Shown: piece after piece, positions 1 to 7,670 of the stretch
Position numbering within the stretch: the stretch's first letter is position 1
Layout of the letters: the number at the start of each line of letters is the position of its first letter
Origin: Desulfuromusa sp.
GTDB lineage: Bacteria > Desulfobacterota > Desulfuromonadia > Desulfuromonadales > Geopsychrobacteraceae
Assembly: GCA_030590745.1 (NCBI GenBank)
Contig: JAUVCS010000037.1
Span: 1 to 7,798, forward strand
Length of the DNA stretch: 7,798 nt
Reading direction: 5' to 3'
Program-made: the position numbers and the translations under genes
Notes under the pieces: model-generated
Told to the model about the DNA's origin: nothing
The model's database searches: none
Seen by the model: only the letters and a program-made list of their open reading frames with translations

Positions 1-1335
1 GGCTGGCGCAAATTGGGTGACTGCAGCAAAAGAGATCAGCCCCATATTAACCAGAGCGTAGGAATCGCCGATTGCCTTGAAATAGAAATAACCGATAAAA
101 ATAATCCCAAGAATCCCGAGTCGTTTGATATTGATCAAAATCCGGGGGAGGTTTTGGGAGCGAAAATTCATTTTGAGAATGATCGGCATGACCAGGTGAT
201 TCAGAACCATGGTTGCTGTTGCGACGGAGGAAACCATGACCATACCAGCTGAGGCCGATATTCCCCCAATGAAGACAAACAGAGCCAACCAGGGGTGTCC
301 TGTCGAGAGGGGGAGAGTTAAAACGAAATAGTCAGCTTGAGAGGTGTCTCCCCCGTTAAGTATCAGTCCGCCCAGGGCAATCGGGAGAACAAACAAGTTT
401 ATTAGAAAGAGATAAGCAGGGAACTTCCACATTGCCGATTTTATGTGTTGTTCATCGGTATTTTCAGTGATCATAATGTGAAATTGTCGGGGGAGAAACA
501 TGACTGCCATCATCGACAGAACAATTAAGGTAAACCATTTAATGTAAGGAATTTGAGCTGTGCCAAGGAGAAGCAGGTCACTACGTTCCGGGAATTGTTC
601 TGAAAATCGTTGAAAAATGTCAATAAAACCATCAAATAAACCGTAGGTCACAAAAATGCCAACGGCAAGAAAAGCAACCAACTTAACAATTGATTCAAAG
701 GCAACCGCTACGACCAGCCCCTCATGTTTCTCTGATGAATCGAGGGATCTGGCCCCAAATAACATGCCGAATATCGCCAGTAACAGGGCGACAATAAAGG
801 CAATGTCAATGTTGCCCGGGAGGTAGCTGCCCAACCCATGATCCTGAGTTGCCAACGGTATTGTCAGGATGCTTAACGTGTTGGCAATGGCTTTCAGCTG
901 TAGAGCGATATAGGGGGTGATGCCAAAGACCGCAAACAGGGTAACAATTGCACCCAGGACGGTGGATCGATCATAACGACTGGAAAGAAAGTCGGCAATA
1001 CTGGTGATATTTTGTTGTTTACTGATAAGCAACATCTTACGCAGTAAAAACCACCAGGTAAAAGCAATCAGCGTTGGCCCCAGGTAGATTGGTAAAAAAT
1101 CCAGCCCACTGGTTGCCGCTTTACCAACACTGCCGTAAAATGTCCAACTGGTGCAATAGACCGCCAGCGACAATGAGTAGACATGTGAATTTTTCAGCAG
1201 ACAGGTGCCAGTTTTGCGACATTTTTCGGCATAGCAGGCAACCAGGAATAACAGGGCAAAATAGCCTAAAGAAATGAACAGAACCATTTTTGTTGAAATA
1301 ACAGACATGAAAAGGATAGTTTTTGCCGCAATCAT
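1..1335 (-). CDS. SSF (SLC5-like) domain of a CbrA-type sensor histidine kinase, 5' part only
   Basis: A minus-strand frame is open from an ATG at 1335 to base 1: 445 codons with no stop. The product is an integral membrane protein with about 11 hydrophobic helices in the visible part (roughly residues 17-36, 53-71, 80-98, 126-147, 178-194, 208-231, 266-283, 304-327, 346-372, 404-421, 427-444). It is a sodium:solute symporter fold. Two segments are typical of symporter modules fused to histidine kinases rather than of free transporters: residues 53-89 (containing LAVYCTSWTFYGSVG and IYLGP) and residues 281-309 (LPRQFH, then EN, then FPAYL). A third, at 356-383, contains GGISAS and NHLVMP. Family members such as CbrA have about 13 helices, then PAS, HisKA and HATPase domains. 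Those would lie left of the window and are inferred. The start overlaps the stop of the upstream gene as ATGA. The only SD-like sequence (AAAGGA, 1348-1353) is 12 bases away, which suggests translational coupling. A free Na+/solute symporter is the alternative. Confidence 0.85.
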   Translation of the reverse strand, partial: MIAAKTILFMSVISTKMVLFISLGYFALLFLVACYAEKCRKTGTCLLKNSHVYSLSLAVYCTSWTFYGSVGKAATSGLDFLPIYLGPTLIAFTWWFLLRKMLLISKQQNITSIADFLSSRYDRSTVLGAIVTLFAVFGITPYIALQLKAIANTLSILTIPLATQDHGLGSYLPGNIDIAFIVALLLAIFGMLFGARSLDSSEKHEGLVVAVAFESIVKLVAFLAVGIFVTYGLFDGFIDIFQRFSEQFPERSDLLLLGTAQIPYIKWFTLIVLSMMAVMFLPRQFHIMITENTDEQHIKSAMWKFPAYLFLINLFVLPIALGGLILNGGDTSQADYFVLTLPLSTGHPWLALFVFIGGISASAGMVMVSSVATATMVLNHLVMPIILKMNFRSQNLPRILINIKRLGILGIIFIGYFYFKAIGDSYALVNMGLISFAAVTQFAPA

Positions 1336-1583
1336 GGTTCGTTTTTATCCTTTATTACAACAGAACTATTTTGCGAATCTTTTTCTATGGAATGGACAAA
1401 GTACCAGATAACACCGATTGAGAGGGGCCAGCCAATAAAGAAATAGAGGACCAGCTTGGGTAGACCGAAAAACGATTGTGTCGAGTTGAAAATATGGACA
1501 AAGGGGAAGTTAATCATGACCAAGCCAAGAATCAGACAGAGAATCCACGCTTCTCTGATTGAGCTTCTTTTTGATTCTTTCAT
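1332..1583 (-). CDS. Small two-helix membrane protein preceding the SSF sensor gene
   Basis: An 83-residue protein with two predicted transmembrane helices (about residues 11-31 and 43-65), a basic N-terminus (KESKR) and a short charged C-terminal tail. I do not recognise a named family. The layout resembles the small subunits or accessory proteins often encoded directly before sodium:solute symporters, but I cannot assign one. Its TGA overlaps the ATG of the SSF-sensor gene by two bases (ATGA), so the pair is probably co-transcribed and translationally coupled. The ATG at 1583 is preferred because AAAGG lies 7 bases upstream (1591-1595). A TTG at 1610 would add nine residues; it has AGGA four bases upstream and remains possible. 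A helper or assembly subunit for the symporter-like sensor is an inference from position only. Confidence 0.75.
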   Translation of the reverse strand: MKESKRSSIREAWILCLILGLVMINFPFVHIFNSTQSFFGLPKLVLYFFIGWPLSIGVIWYFVHSIEKDSQNSSVVIKDKNEP

Positions 1584-1854
1584 CAGCAGACCTTTCCCGG
1601 CTCTAATCAATAAATCCTAAAAAGTTTGCGATTAAATTCTCTGATCATGAACAATTGTACTACAGAATAATCCTGTAAGGGGAGAATTACAACAAATAAT
1701 TATAAATTTCACATAGAAGGAATTTACATAGATATCTCAAGTATGTATGATTGGTTAGTCAATTCTTAAAGGGTTTGACCCTTGCGAAATGAGTATGCTA
1801 CTTATCGATAAGTCGCTTATTTAGATGATTTCACTTAGTCTGAAGGATCAGTTT
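1584..1854. promoter_or_regulatory. Divergent intergenic region with candidate promoters and operators
   Basis: This A+T-rich stretch separates the minus-strand sensor pair from the plus-strand lipoprotein/transporter operon, so it should hold both promoters. For the minus strand, TTGTTG (1690-1695) and GATTAT (1667-1672), read on that strand, are separated by 17 bases and could be a weak sigma-70 promoter. An inverted repeat, TACAG-N7-CTGTA (1661-1677), covers that -10. On the plus side a 14-bp palindrome lies at 1800-1813. I see no clean plus-strand -35/-10 pair. No RNA gene or riboswitch was recognised here. Confidence 0.45.
1800..1813. promoter_or_regulatory. 14-bp perfect palindrome, candidate operator
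   Basis: ACTTATCGATAAGT is its own reverse complement and has no loop, which suits a dimeric DNA-binding protein better than a hairpin terminator. It ends 11 bases before an ATG (1825) and 41 bases before the preferred TTG start (1855) of the TPR lipoprotein gene. It therefore lies in the promoter or the leader of the operon. No known regulator consensus was recognised. A chance A+T-rich palindrome is possible. Confidence 0.35.
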
Positions 1855-1857
1855 TTG
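1843..1857 (+). promoter_or_regulatory. Ribosome binding site that favours a TTG start for the TPR lipoprotein
   Basis: AAGGA at 1843-1847 is followed by 7 bases and an in-frame TTG at 1855-1857. The ATG 30 bases upstream (1825) has no convincing Shine-Dalgarno sequence. Starting at the TTG also shortens the signal peptide to an ordinary lipoprotein length of 26 residues including the cysteine. Confidence 0.5.
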
Positions 1858-3594
1858 AAGATTCAGTCTGTTTTAAAGGTTAAAAAAATAGTTTTCAGCT
1901 GTTTTCTCGCTCTGCTAATTATTTCTGGTTGTGTCGCTGTTGATCAATCTCGAATACCTGTTCAGGAAAATCTCAGTTCCGCTAAATATCAATCCAAGCA
2001 GGTTGATCCGGAAGCTAAGGCCTTTTTTTCTTTCAGTGAATTCAGAATGCTTGGAGCTGAAGATCGTTGGGATGAGGCGATTCCTGCTCTTGAGCGGGCC
2101 ATCAGTTTTGATCCACAGTCTGAGTATTTACAGTTGATTCTCTCCAGAGCCTATCTGCATCGGCAACAACCAGAGCAGGCGGTTGTTATTTTGGAAACTT
2201 TGTTAGCGAAGAATCCGGAAAATATTGCAGGGCACGAACTCCTTGGGGATGTTTTGAACTTTCAACAAAAGTATTCTCTGGCCGTCGACCATTTTCGCCG
2301 TGCCGCAGAGCTGAAACCTGAAAGTACCGGGTTGCTGCTGCGGTTGGCTATGGCACTTGCCCGACTGGAGCAAAAGGGTGAGGCAATAACTATATTAGAA
2401 TCACTGCTCGAAAAGCATCCGGATGCCGATCTTGCACGACTCACCCTGGCACGTCTTTATCTGAGTGAACAGCACCCGGATAAGGCCTCTGCCACCTATC
2501 GTCAGTTACTGGAACGGCAGCCTGATCAGTCGCAGGTGGTCCTTGAGTTTGGAAAAATATTGGAGAAAGAGGATTCTGCCGCGGCCCTTGAATTATATGA
2601 ATCCTTCATTGTCAAAAATCCCCGGGCGGCAGCGGTCAGGCAACAGCTGGCACAACAGCTTCTTAAACAGAACCGGTTGGACGCGGCTCTGGTCCAATTC
2701 AAAGCGATCCAGCAGCAGTTTCCCGATAATCTGAAGACGATCAATCAGATTGGACTGATTCAGTTGGAACAAAAAAAATGGATTGAAGCTGAGAATACGT
2801 TCCGTTTGCTCCTGCAAACGGGTGATGTTGAAGGCGACAGCCGTTATTATCTCTCTATGTCCCTAGCAGAGCAGGAGAAGTTAGCAGAGGCGATTGCTGT
2901 TTTAGAGCCGCTGAGCAAAGATTCACCGATTTATACTGAATCGGCATTGCAGTTAGCCTATCTGTACAAACGATTTGATCAGAATGAACGTGCCATTTTA
3001 ATTTTACAACAGTTGCTCAAGGAGGGGACAGAGCGCCAGGATTTATATTACTATCTTGTCGTTTTTCTCGATGATAGTGGCGACTATGAACAGGCTATTG
3101 ATATTGCCCTGGCCGGAGTGGAGAAATATCCGGAAGATGTTCAGTTGCTTTACCTGCTCGGGGCGCTCTATGAAAAGGTGGACAAGCATCAGGCGGCAAT
3201 CCTGATAATGGAAAAAATTCTATTATTGGATGATGCTCATCCCGACGCCTTGAACTTCCTTGCTTACGGGCAGGCAGAGAGCGGGATGGATCTTGAACTG
3301 GCATTGTCCCGAGCAGAGAAAGCGTTGGAGCTGAAACCAAGTGGTTATATCGCTGATACCCTGGGGTGGGTCTATTTTAAGCTGGGGCGCTATCCTGAAA
3401 GCCGTGAGCAGCTTGAAAAGGCGAGTAAATTACATCCTGAAGATGCAGTAATTCAGGAGCACCTTGGTGATCTCTATCGGGCCATGAAGCTTTCTCAGAA
3501 GGCAGAATCAGCCTACCGGGAAGCATTGAAAATAGCTCCGGAAACGTTATCGGTTGAAGAAAAACTCAGACAACTTCTATTGGAGAGAGATTAA
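1855..3594 (+). CDS. Tetratricopeptide-repeat lipoprotein
   Basis: From the TTG start this is a 579-residue protein (589 from the ATG at 1825). A basic n-region (KVKK) and hydrophobic core end in a lipobox (IISGC), with the acylated Cys at residue 26. The +2 residue is Val rather than Asp, so by the E. coli Lol rule the protein would go to the outer membrane, facing the periplasm. From about residue 55 to 565 it is almost entirely helical repeats of about 34 residues, with the TPR pattern of small residues and a Pro at the repeat ends (for example KNPEN, LKPES, LHPED, IAPET); about 14-15 units fit. The C-terminal block (LNFLAYGQAESG, DTLGWVYFKLGRYPES, EHLGDLYRAM) is typical of large bacterial TPR proteins of this type. 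TPRs serve as protein-interaction scaffolds, but the partner is unknown. Its TAA overlaps the next ATG by one base. An alternative annotation would begin at 1825. Confidence 0.9.
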   Translation: MKIQSVLKVKKIVFSCFLALLIISGCVAVDQSRIPVQENLSSAKYQSKQVDPEAKAFFSFSEFRMLGAEDRWDEAIPALERAISFDPQSEYLQLILSRAYLHRQQPEQAVVILETLLAKNPENIAGHELLGDVLNFQQKYSLAVDHFRRAAELKPESTGLLLRLAMALARLEQKGEAITILESLLEKHPDADLARLTLARLYLSEQHPDKASATYRQLLERQPDQSQVVLEFGKILEKEDSAAALELYESFIVKNPRAAAVRQQLAQQLLKQNRLDAALVQFKAIQQQFPDNLKTINQIGLIQLEQKKWIEAENTFRLLLQTGDVEGDSRYYLSMSLAEQEKLAEAIAVLEPLSKDSPIYTESALQLAYLYKRFDQNERAILILQQLLKEGTERQDLYYYLVVFLDDSGDYEQAIDIALAGVEKYPEDVQLLYLLGALYEKVDKHQAAILIMEKILLLDDAHPDALNFLAYGQAESGMDLELALSRAEKALELKPSGYIADTLGWVYFKLGRYPESREQLEKASKLHPEDAVIQEHLGDLYRAMKLSQKAESAYREALKIAPETLSVEEKLRQLLLERD

Positions 3595-4355
3595 TGCGCT
3601 GGTTGGTTCTAACCCTGCTTATTCTGCTGAGTGGCTGTATTCATCGTCCTGAGTCGGTATGGACCGAGATTCCTCCGGCACAGGAGTTATTGGCTAGTGT
3701 CTCCGCCAACTCGAAGCGTTATACATCGTTGGATGCCGCAGCGAGTGTCTCCATGACTACAGGAATTAAGTTTTTCCCCAGTCAACAGTTTCTTTTTTTG
3801 CAAAAGCCTGATCATTTGCGGACTGATGTGCTCAACGGATTTGGTCTGCTTCTGCTCCAGCTTGCCTCTGACGGTGAAACGCTGTCAGTGTTTTTAAATA
3901 CGACGGTTCCTGGTCGGTTTTACCGTGGTCCAGCCAGTTATAAAAACCTTTATCGCTTTGTCAAAGTTCCTCTGGCGGTGGAAGATTTGCTTGCCCTGTT
4001 GTTGTATGGACCGCCACTGATTAAACACCAGGAGAGCAATATTACGGTGTCGTCAAAAATCTTAACCTTGACCTTGTCAGGTCACAAGAATAGTCGTCAG
4101 GAGTTGCTGTTTGATCGGCAACTTAAGCTGATCGGTTGTCGCTATTTTACTGACAAGGAAAAATATCTTGCAGTTGATTATCAAAAATTTTCCAAAAAGA
4201 ACCAGTTTCCCCAGTGGATCAAAATTATGATGCCACTGGAGAAGATTCGGGTTAAGCTTGAACTTTCCGAATTGAAGGTTAACGCAACTATTGAGCCGAT
4301 CCGGTTTTCTTTAAAAGACCCTGTCAACATTCCGATTGAAGAATTTCCTGAATGA
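3594..4355 (+). CDS. LolA/LolB-like outer-membrane lipoprotein (DUF4292-like)
   Basis: A 253-residue lipoprotein. A short signal peptide ends in LLSGC (Cys15). Ile at +2 predicts outer-membrane sorting. The mature part has the look of the LolA/LolB beta-barrel half-shell fold: a helix (about 29-41), alternating beta strands (SLDAAASVSM, then QQFLFLQKPDHLRTDVLNGF near 64-83), a DGETLSVFL strand (93-101), and a segment at about 115-143 (NLYRFVKVPLAVEDLLALLL, then GPPLI) that recalls DUF4292-type lipoproteins. Such proteins bind lipid or lipoprotein acyl chains, or are uncharacterised. It is not clearly LolB itself, so no symbol is given. The start is well supported: GGAG (3582-3585) lies 8 bases upstream, and the ATG overlaps the TAA of the TPR gene. 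Pairing of the two lipoproteins suggests a joint envelope role, which is an inference. Confidence 0.75.
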   Translation: MRWLVLTLLILLSGCIHRPESVWTEIPPAQELLASVSANSKRYTSLDAAASVSMTTGIKFFPSQQFLFLQKPDHLRTDVLNGFGLLLLQLASDGETLSVFLNTTVPGRFYRGPASYKNLYRFVKVPLAVEDLLALLLYGPPLIKHQESNITVSSKILTLTLSGHKNSRQELLFDRQLKLIGCRYFTDKEKYLAVDYQKFSKKNQFPQWIKIMMPLEKIRVKLELSELKVNATIEPIRFSLKDPVNIPIEEFPE

Positions 4356-4369
4356 GCTGGGATAAACCA

Positions 4370-6004
4370 ATGAAAAATATTTTTTACCGGGATTCCCTGT
4401 TGCTTCTTTTCGCTATTCTGCTTCTTGGTGGTTGTGATAACCGTAATGAAAGCAGCCATCCAGGAATTACAGAGGTGTTGACCCCGGCATATGGCGACAC
4501 TTTTATTGAATCTTCAATTGGGGATGCCAGTACTCTGTTGCCGGTTCTGGCTTCTGATTCCGCGTCGAGTGAGATCAATGGTCTGATTTATAGCGGGTTG
4601 GTTCGTTACGACAAAAATCTACAGATAGAGGGTGACCTGGCGGAATCCTGGGATGTATCAGAAGATAATTTGACGATCACTTTTTATCTGCATAAAGGGG
4701 TTACCTGGCATGATGGGGCACCATTTACTTCAGCTGATGTGAAATTTAACTATCAACTTTATATCGATCCAAAAACTCCAACAGCTTATGCTGAATCGTT
4801 CAAACAGGTGACCGGAATAGAGACGCCTGATCCATATACTTTTATTGTCCACTATGACAAACCCTATGCTCCGGCCTTAATCAGTTGGGCGATGTCGATT
4901 CATCCCCGCCACCTGCTGGAAGGGGAGGATATCACCAAGAGTTCATTGGCGCGTAAGCCGATCGGGACCGGTCCCTATCGTTTTTCTGAGTGGGTCGGAG
5001 GGGAGAAAATCGTCCTTGAATCAAATCCGGACTATTTTGAGGGACAACCTTATATCAAGCGGGTTGTCTATCGAATTATTCCTGATATCTCCACCCAGTT
5101 TCTTGAGTTACAAACGGGCAGTCTTGATTATATGGGGCTTTCCCCATTGCAGTTTAATCGGCAGACAGATACTCCCGTATTCAGACGTTTGTATAGCAAA
5201 TATCGTTATTTGAACTTTGGTTATACTTACCTTGGCTACAATTTGAAGCATCCCATTTTTCAGGATAAACGGGTCCGACATGCCCTTTCTTACGCCATTA
5301 ATAAACAGGAACTTATTGATGGTGTTCTGCTCGGCTATGGTAAGGTGGCAACCGGACCGTATAAGCCGGATACCTGGGTGTATAATGATAATGTTCCAAA
5401 ATATGGGTATAGTCCGGAGAAAGCACGACAGCTTTTAGCTGAAGCCGGTTGGCAGGACCGTGATGATGATGGCATTCTGGACAAGGATGGCAGGAAGTTG
5501 GCCTTTACCATTGTCACTAATCAAGGGAATGACCTGCGGTCGAAGACGGGTGAAATTATTCAACGGCGCTTTAAGGAAGTTGGTGTCGAGGTCAAATTAC
5601 GGATTATTGAATGGGCGACTTTTCTCAAAGAGTTCATCAATCCGGGCAATTTTGATGCAACAATTCTTGGTTGGACGGGTGGCCCTGAGCCGGATCAGTA
5701 CAATATCTGGCATTCGAGTAAAACCGGTCCCCGGCAGCTGAACTTTATTGGTTTTAAAAATCCCGAGGTTGATAGTTTGCTGGAAAAAGGGCGACGGGTT
5801 TTTGATCAGCAGCAGCGTAAGGTTATTTATGATCGTTTCCAGGAAATATTGGCAGAAGAGCAACCCTACACTTTTCTCTATATTGGTGAGGCGTTGCCAG
5901 CGGTGTCTAAGCGATTTCGTGGAGTAAAACCGGCACCGGCCGGGATACGCTATAATTTTAATCGCTGGTTTGTCCCAGCAGCGGAACAAAAATACGCGCG
6001 TTGA
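4370..6004 (+). CDS. Peptide/oligopeptide ABC transporter substrate-binding lipoprotein (family 5)
   Basis: A 544-residue extracytoplasmic solute-binding protein of the SBP_bac_5 (DppA/OppA/NikA) family, which captures peptides or, in some members, nickel or other small solutes for an ABC importer. The signal peptide ends in LLLGGC (Cys22). Asp at +2 is the inner-membrane retention signal in E. coli, so it is probably anchored next to its permease. Family landmarks are visible: [15 protein letters not shown], then [17 protein letters not shown] (about residues 89-125), [12 protein letters not shown] (about 198-209), the NPDYFEG block, [19 protein letters not shown], and [17 protein letters not shown]. 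The length is usual. The ATG at 4370 gives a standard signal peptide. An in-frame ATG at 4352 would overlap the upstream TGA (ATGA) and add six residues, and is also plausible. The ligand cannot be read from the sequence. Genes for its two permeases follow. Confidence 0.92.
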   Translation: MKNIFYRDSLLLLFAILLLGGCDNRNESSHPGITEVLTPAYGDTFIESSIGDASTLLPVLASDSASSEINGLIYSGLVRYDKNLQIEGDLAESWDVSEDNLTITFYLHKGVTWHDGAPFTSADVKFNYQLYIDPKTPTAYAESFKQVTGIETPDPYTFIVHYDKPYAPALISWAMSIHPRHLLEGEDITKSSLARKPIGTGPYRFSEWVGGEKIVLESNPDYFEGQPYIKRVVYRIIPDISTQFLELQTGSLDYMGLSPLQFNRQTDTPVFRRLYSKYRYLNFGYTYLGYNLKHPIFQDKRVRHALSYAINKQELIDGVLLGYGKVATGPYKPDTWVYNDNVPKYGYSPEKARQLLAEAGWQDRDDDGILDKDGRKLAFTIVTNQGNDLRSKTGEIIQRRFKEVGVEVKLRIIEWATFLKEFINPGNFDATILGWTGGPEPDQYNIWHSSKTGPRQLNFIGFKNPEVDSLLEKGRRVFDQQQRKVIYDRFQEILAEEQPYTFLYIGEALPAVSKRFRGVKPAPAGIRYNFNRWFVPAAEQKYAR

Positions 6005-6029
6005 GATAGCGTTTTTTAACGAGAATTTT

Positions 6030-7025
6030 ATGCTGAGCTATATTGCTAAACGTCTATTGCTGCTGATTCCTCTATTGTTGGGGATTACCCTGATTTCATT
6101 TGTGGTGATCCATTTGGCTCCAGGTGAGCCGACAGATCAGCAAACTCAACTTAATCCCCAGGCCAGCTCTGAGCTTCAAGATCGCTTGCGTGCAGAATAT
6201 GGGCTGGATCAACCCCTTTATGTTCAATATGGAAAGTGGCTGTCGCGTTTGTTGCGACTCGACTTTGGTGAATCTTTTGCGACTGATCGCAGACCGGTTC
6301 TGGATAAAGTTCTGGAGCGCCTGCCCGTGACCATTTTGCTTAATTTTCTTTCGATTGTGCTGATTCTTGGTGTGTCGATTCCATTGGGAATTATTTCAGC
6401 AATCCAGCGAAATTCCGGGTTTGATCGTGCCACTACGATTCTGGTTTTTACTGGCTTTGCTATGCCATCGTTCTGGTTGGCACTCCTGCTTATGGATTGG
6501 TTCGGAGTCCGTCTGGGGGTTCTCCCTGTTTCCGGGTTGAAATCCCTTGGTTATGAATATTTAAGTTGGGGGGAACAAATTCTTGATCGGATCAGCCATT
6601 TGATTCTGCCGGTATTTGTTTCAGCGATCGGTGGGTTGGCCGGATTCTCCCGTTACATGCGCTCTAACATGTTAGAGGTGATCCGGCAGGATTATATTTT
6701 AACGGCTCGGGCTAAAGGTCTGTCAGAGCGGACTGTCATCTATAAGCATGCTTTACGTAATGCGTTGCTACCGGTTATCACTATTCTGGGACTCTCTGTG
6801 CCGGGATTAATCGGTGGCAGTGTGATTTTTGAAACAATTTTCGCTATTCCGGGGATGGGGAAACTTTTTTACGATGGCGTTATGATGCGTGACTATCCGT
6901 TGATCATGGGAATTTTGGTCATGGGGGCGGTTCTGACGTTGCTTGGAAATCTGTTAGCTGATATTTGCTATGCTCTCGCAGATCCGCGGATTCGACATAG
7001 TCAGCAGAGTGGGGGCTCAACATGA
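6030..7025 (+). CDS. dppB: DppB-type ABC transporter permease
   Basis: A 331-residue inner-membrane permease of the BPD_transp_1 superfamily, first subunit of a dipeptide/oligopeptide (DppB/OppB/GsiC) importer. The N-terminus has the usual first helix and loop ([27 protein letters not shown]), here with residues about 8-34, then a periplasmic domain ([26 protein letters not shown]). About six helices are visible. The EAA loop that contacts the ATPase is intact at about residues 221-245 ([13 protein letters not shown], then [10 protein letters not shown]). The later [13 protein letters not shown] and C-terminal DPRIR are family hallmarks. The ATG at 6030 is chosen because it gives the standard length. 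An in-frame ATG at 5970 would add 20 non-hydrophobic residues and run into the preceding gene. Only a weak SD (GAGA, 6021-6024) is present. The symbol states family; the substrate is not proved. Confidence 0.9.
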   Translation: MLSYIAKRLLLLIPLLLGITLISFVVIHLAPGEPTDQQTQLNPQASSELQDRLRAEYGLDQPLYVQYGKWLSRLLRLDFGESFATDRRPVLDKVLERLPVTILLNFLSIVLILGVSIPLGIISAIQRNSGFDRATTILVFTGFAMPSFWLALLLMDWFGVRLGVLPVSGLKSLGYEYLSWGEQILDRISHLILPVFVSAIGGLAGFSRYMRSNMLEVIRQDYILTARAKGLSERTVIYKHALRNALLPVITILGLSVPGLIGGSVIFETIFAIPGMGKLFYDGVMMRDYPLIMGILVMGAVLTLLGNLLADICYALADPRIRHSQQSGGST

Positions 7026-7055
7026 TAGGAAAAATCAAGAAAGGGAAAGGACTCT

Positions 7056-7670
7056 ATGCAAATTAATGCAAATCGTCTGGGGGAAATGTTGCTGGAAGCG
7101 GGACTAGTCGATCGGTTTCAACTTGAATCAGCACTCTCATTGCAACGGAATCTGGGTGGTCAAATTGGCAGTGCCCTGGTTAAGCTTAGCTACCTGCCTG
7201 AAGAGACAATCCTGGAATTTCTGGAAACACAGGGGAAATACTCACGGGTTTCACTCCAGGAGCTTGAAGTTCCAGAGTCGCTTATGGCGCTGTTATCGGC
7301 TGAACGGATGTTGGAATTGAAGGTGATTCCGATTGAATTACGCAAAACTGGAAATGAAAAAATATTGCGCGTAGCGATGACCGATCCGGCCAATCTCAAA
7401 CTGGTGGATGATTTACAATTTGCTACCGGATGTAAGGTTATTCCGGTATTAGCTGTTGAAGATGAGATTGAACAGGCAATAAAAAATAACAGTCCCATAG
7501 AGCTGACTAATCCACCAGAACCTGAGATTGAAGATAGCCTTATTGATTATGGTACCATCGATTTCAGTAATACCCCCGTCGAAGACCCACGCCTTGATCG
7601 CTTGCTTGAACTACTGAAAGAAAAAGGGGTCATAAGTGTCCTTGATATCGAACGGGTAAAGTTTAACTGA
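7056..7670 (+). CDS. Stand-alone MshEN (GspE/PilB N-terminal) domain protein
   Basis: A 204-residue soluble protein that matches the N-terminal domain of type II secretion/type IV pilus ATPases (T2SSE_N/MshEN) but has no ATPase domain: no Walker motifs are present and the length is too short. Two 24-residue half-motifs of the kind that bind cyclic-di-GMP in MshE sit at residues 7-30 (RLG, LLEAG, LESAL, Q) and 36-59 (IG, LVKLSYL, LEFLETQ), separated by five residues. Residues 60-145 carry the rest of the domain (VIPIEL, then VAMTDPANLKLVDDLQFATG, VLAVEDEIEQAI). The second motif has Gln36 and Ser45 where Arg/Lys and Gly are usual, so binding may be altered. An acidic linker (150-178) leads to a short helix with RLDRLLELLKEKGVIS. 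The start is supported by AAAGG (7046-7050), five bases upstream. It lies between dppB and dppC and overlaps dppC by one base. Confidence 0.88.
   Translation: MQINANRLGEMLLEAGLVDRFQLESALSLQRNLGGQIGSALVKLSYLPEETILEFLETQGKYSRVSLQELEVPESLMALLSAERMLELKVIPIELRKTGNEKILRVAMTDPANLKLVDDLQFATGCKVIPVLAVEDEIEQAIKNNSPIELTNPPEPEIEDSLIDYGTIDFSNTPVEDPRLDRLLELLKEKGVISVLDIERVKFN

Noticed and set aside
13..252. Open frame of 79 codons on the plus strand
   Set aside because: It is antisense to the SSF-sensor gene, whose motifs are clear, and its composition is not protein-like.
1074..1277. Open frame of 67 codons on the plus strand
   Set aside because: It is antisense to the most conserved N-terminal part of the SSF domain and has no matching features.
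1661..1677. LexA (SOS) box
   Set aside because: The half-sites are in the opposite order (ACAG-N7-CTGT) to the CTGT-N8-ACAG consensus.
1775..1804. TTGACC followed by TATGCT or TACTTA as a plus-strand sigma-70 promoter
   Set aside because: TATGCT is only 13 bases from TTGACC, and TACTTA at 18 bases is a poor -10, so no convincing promoter can be called.
5597..5989. Open frame of 130 codons on the minus strand inside the binding-protein gene
   Set aside because: It lies fully antisense to a well-supported SBP_bac_5 gene and its product has no recognisable domain or signal.
7056..7670. Truncated GspE/PilB ATPase pseudogene
   Set aside because: The frame is intact, has a good ribosome binding site, ends with its own C-terminal helix and overlaps dppC by one base, which fits a functional short gene better than a remnant.
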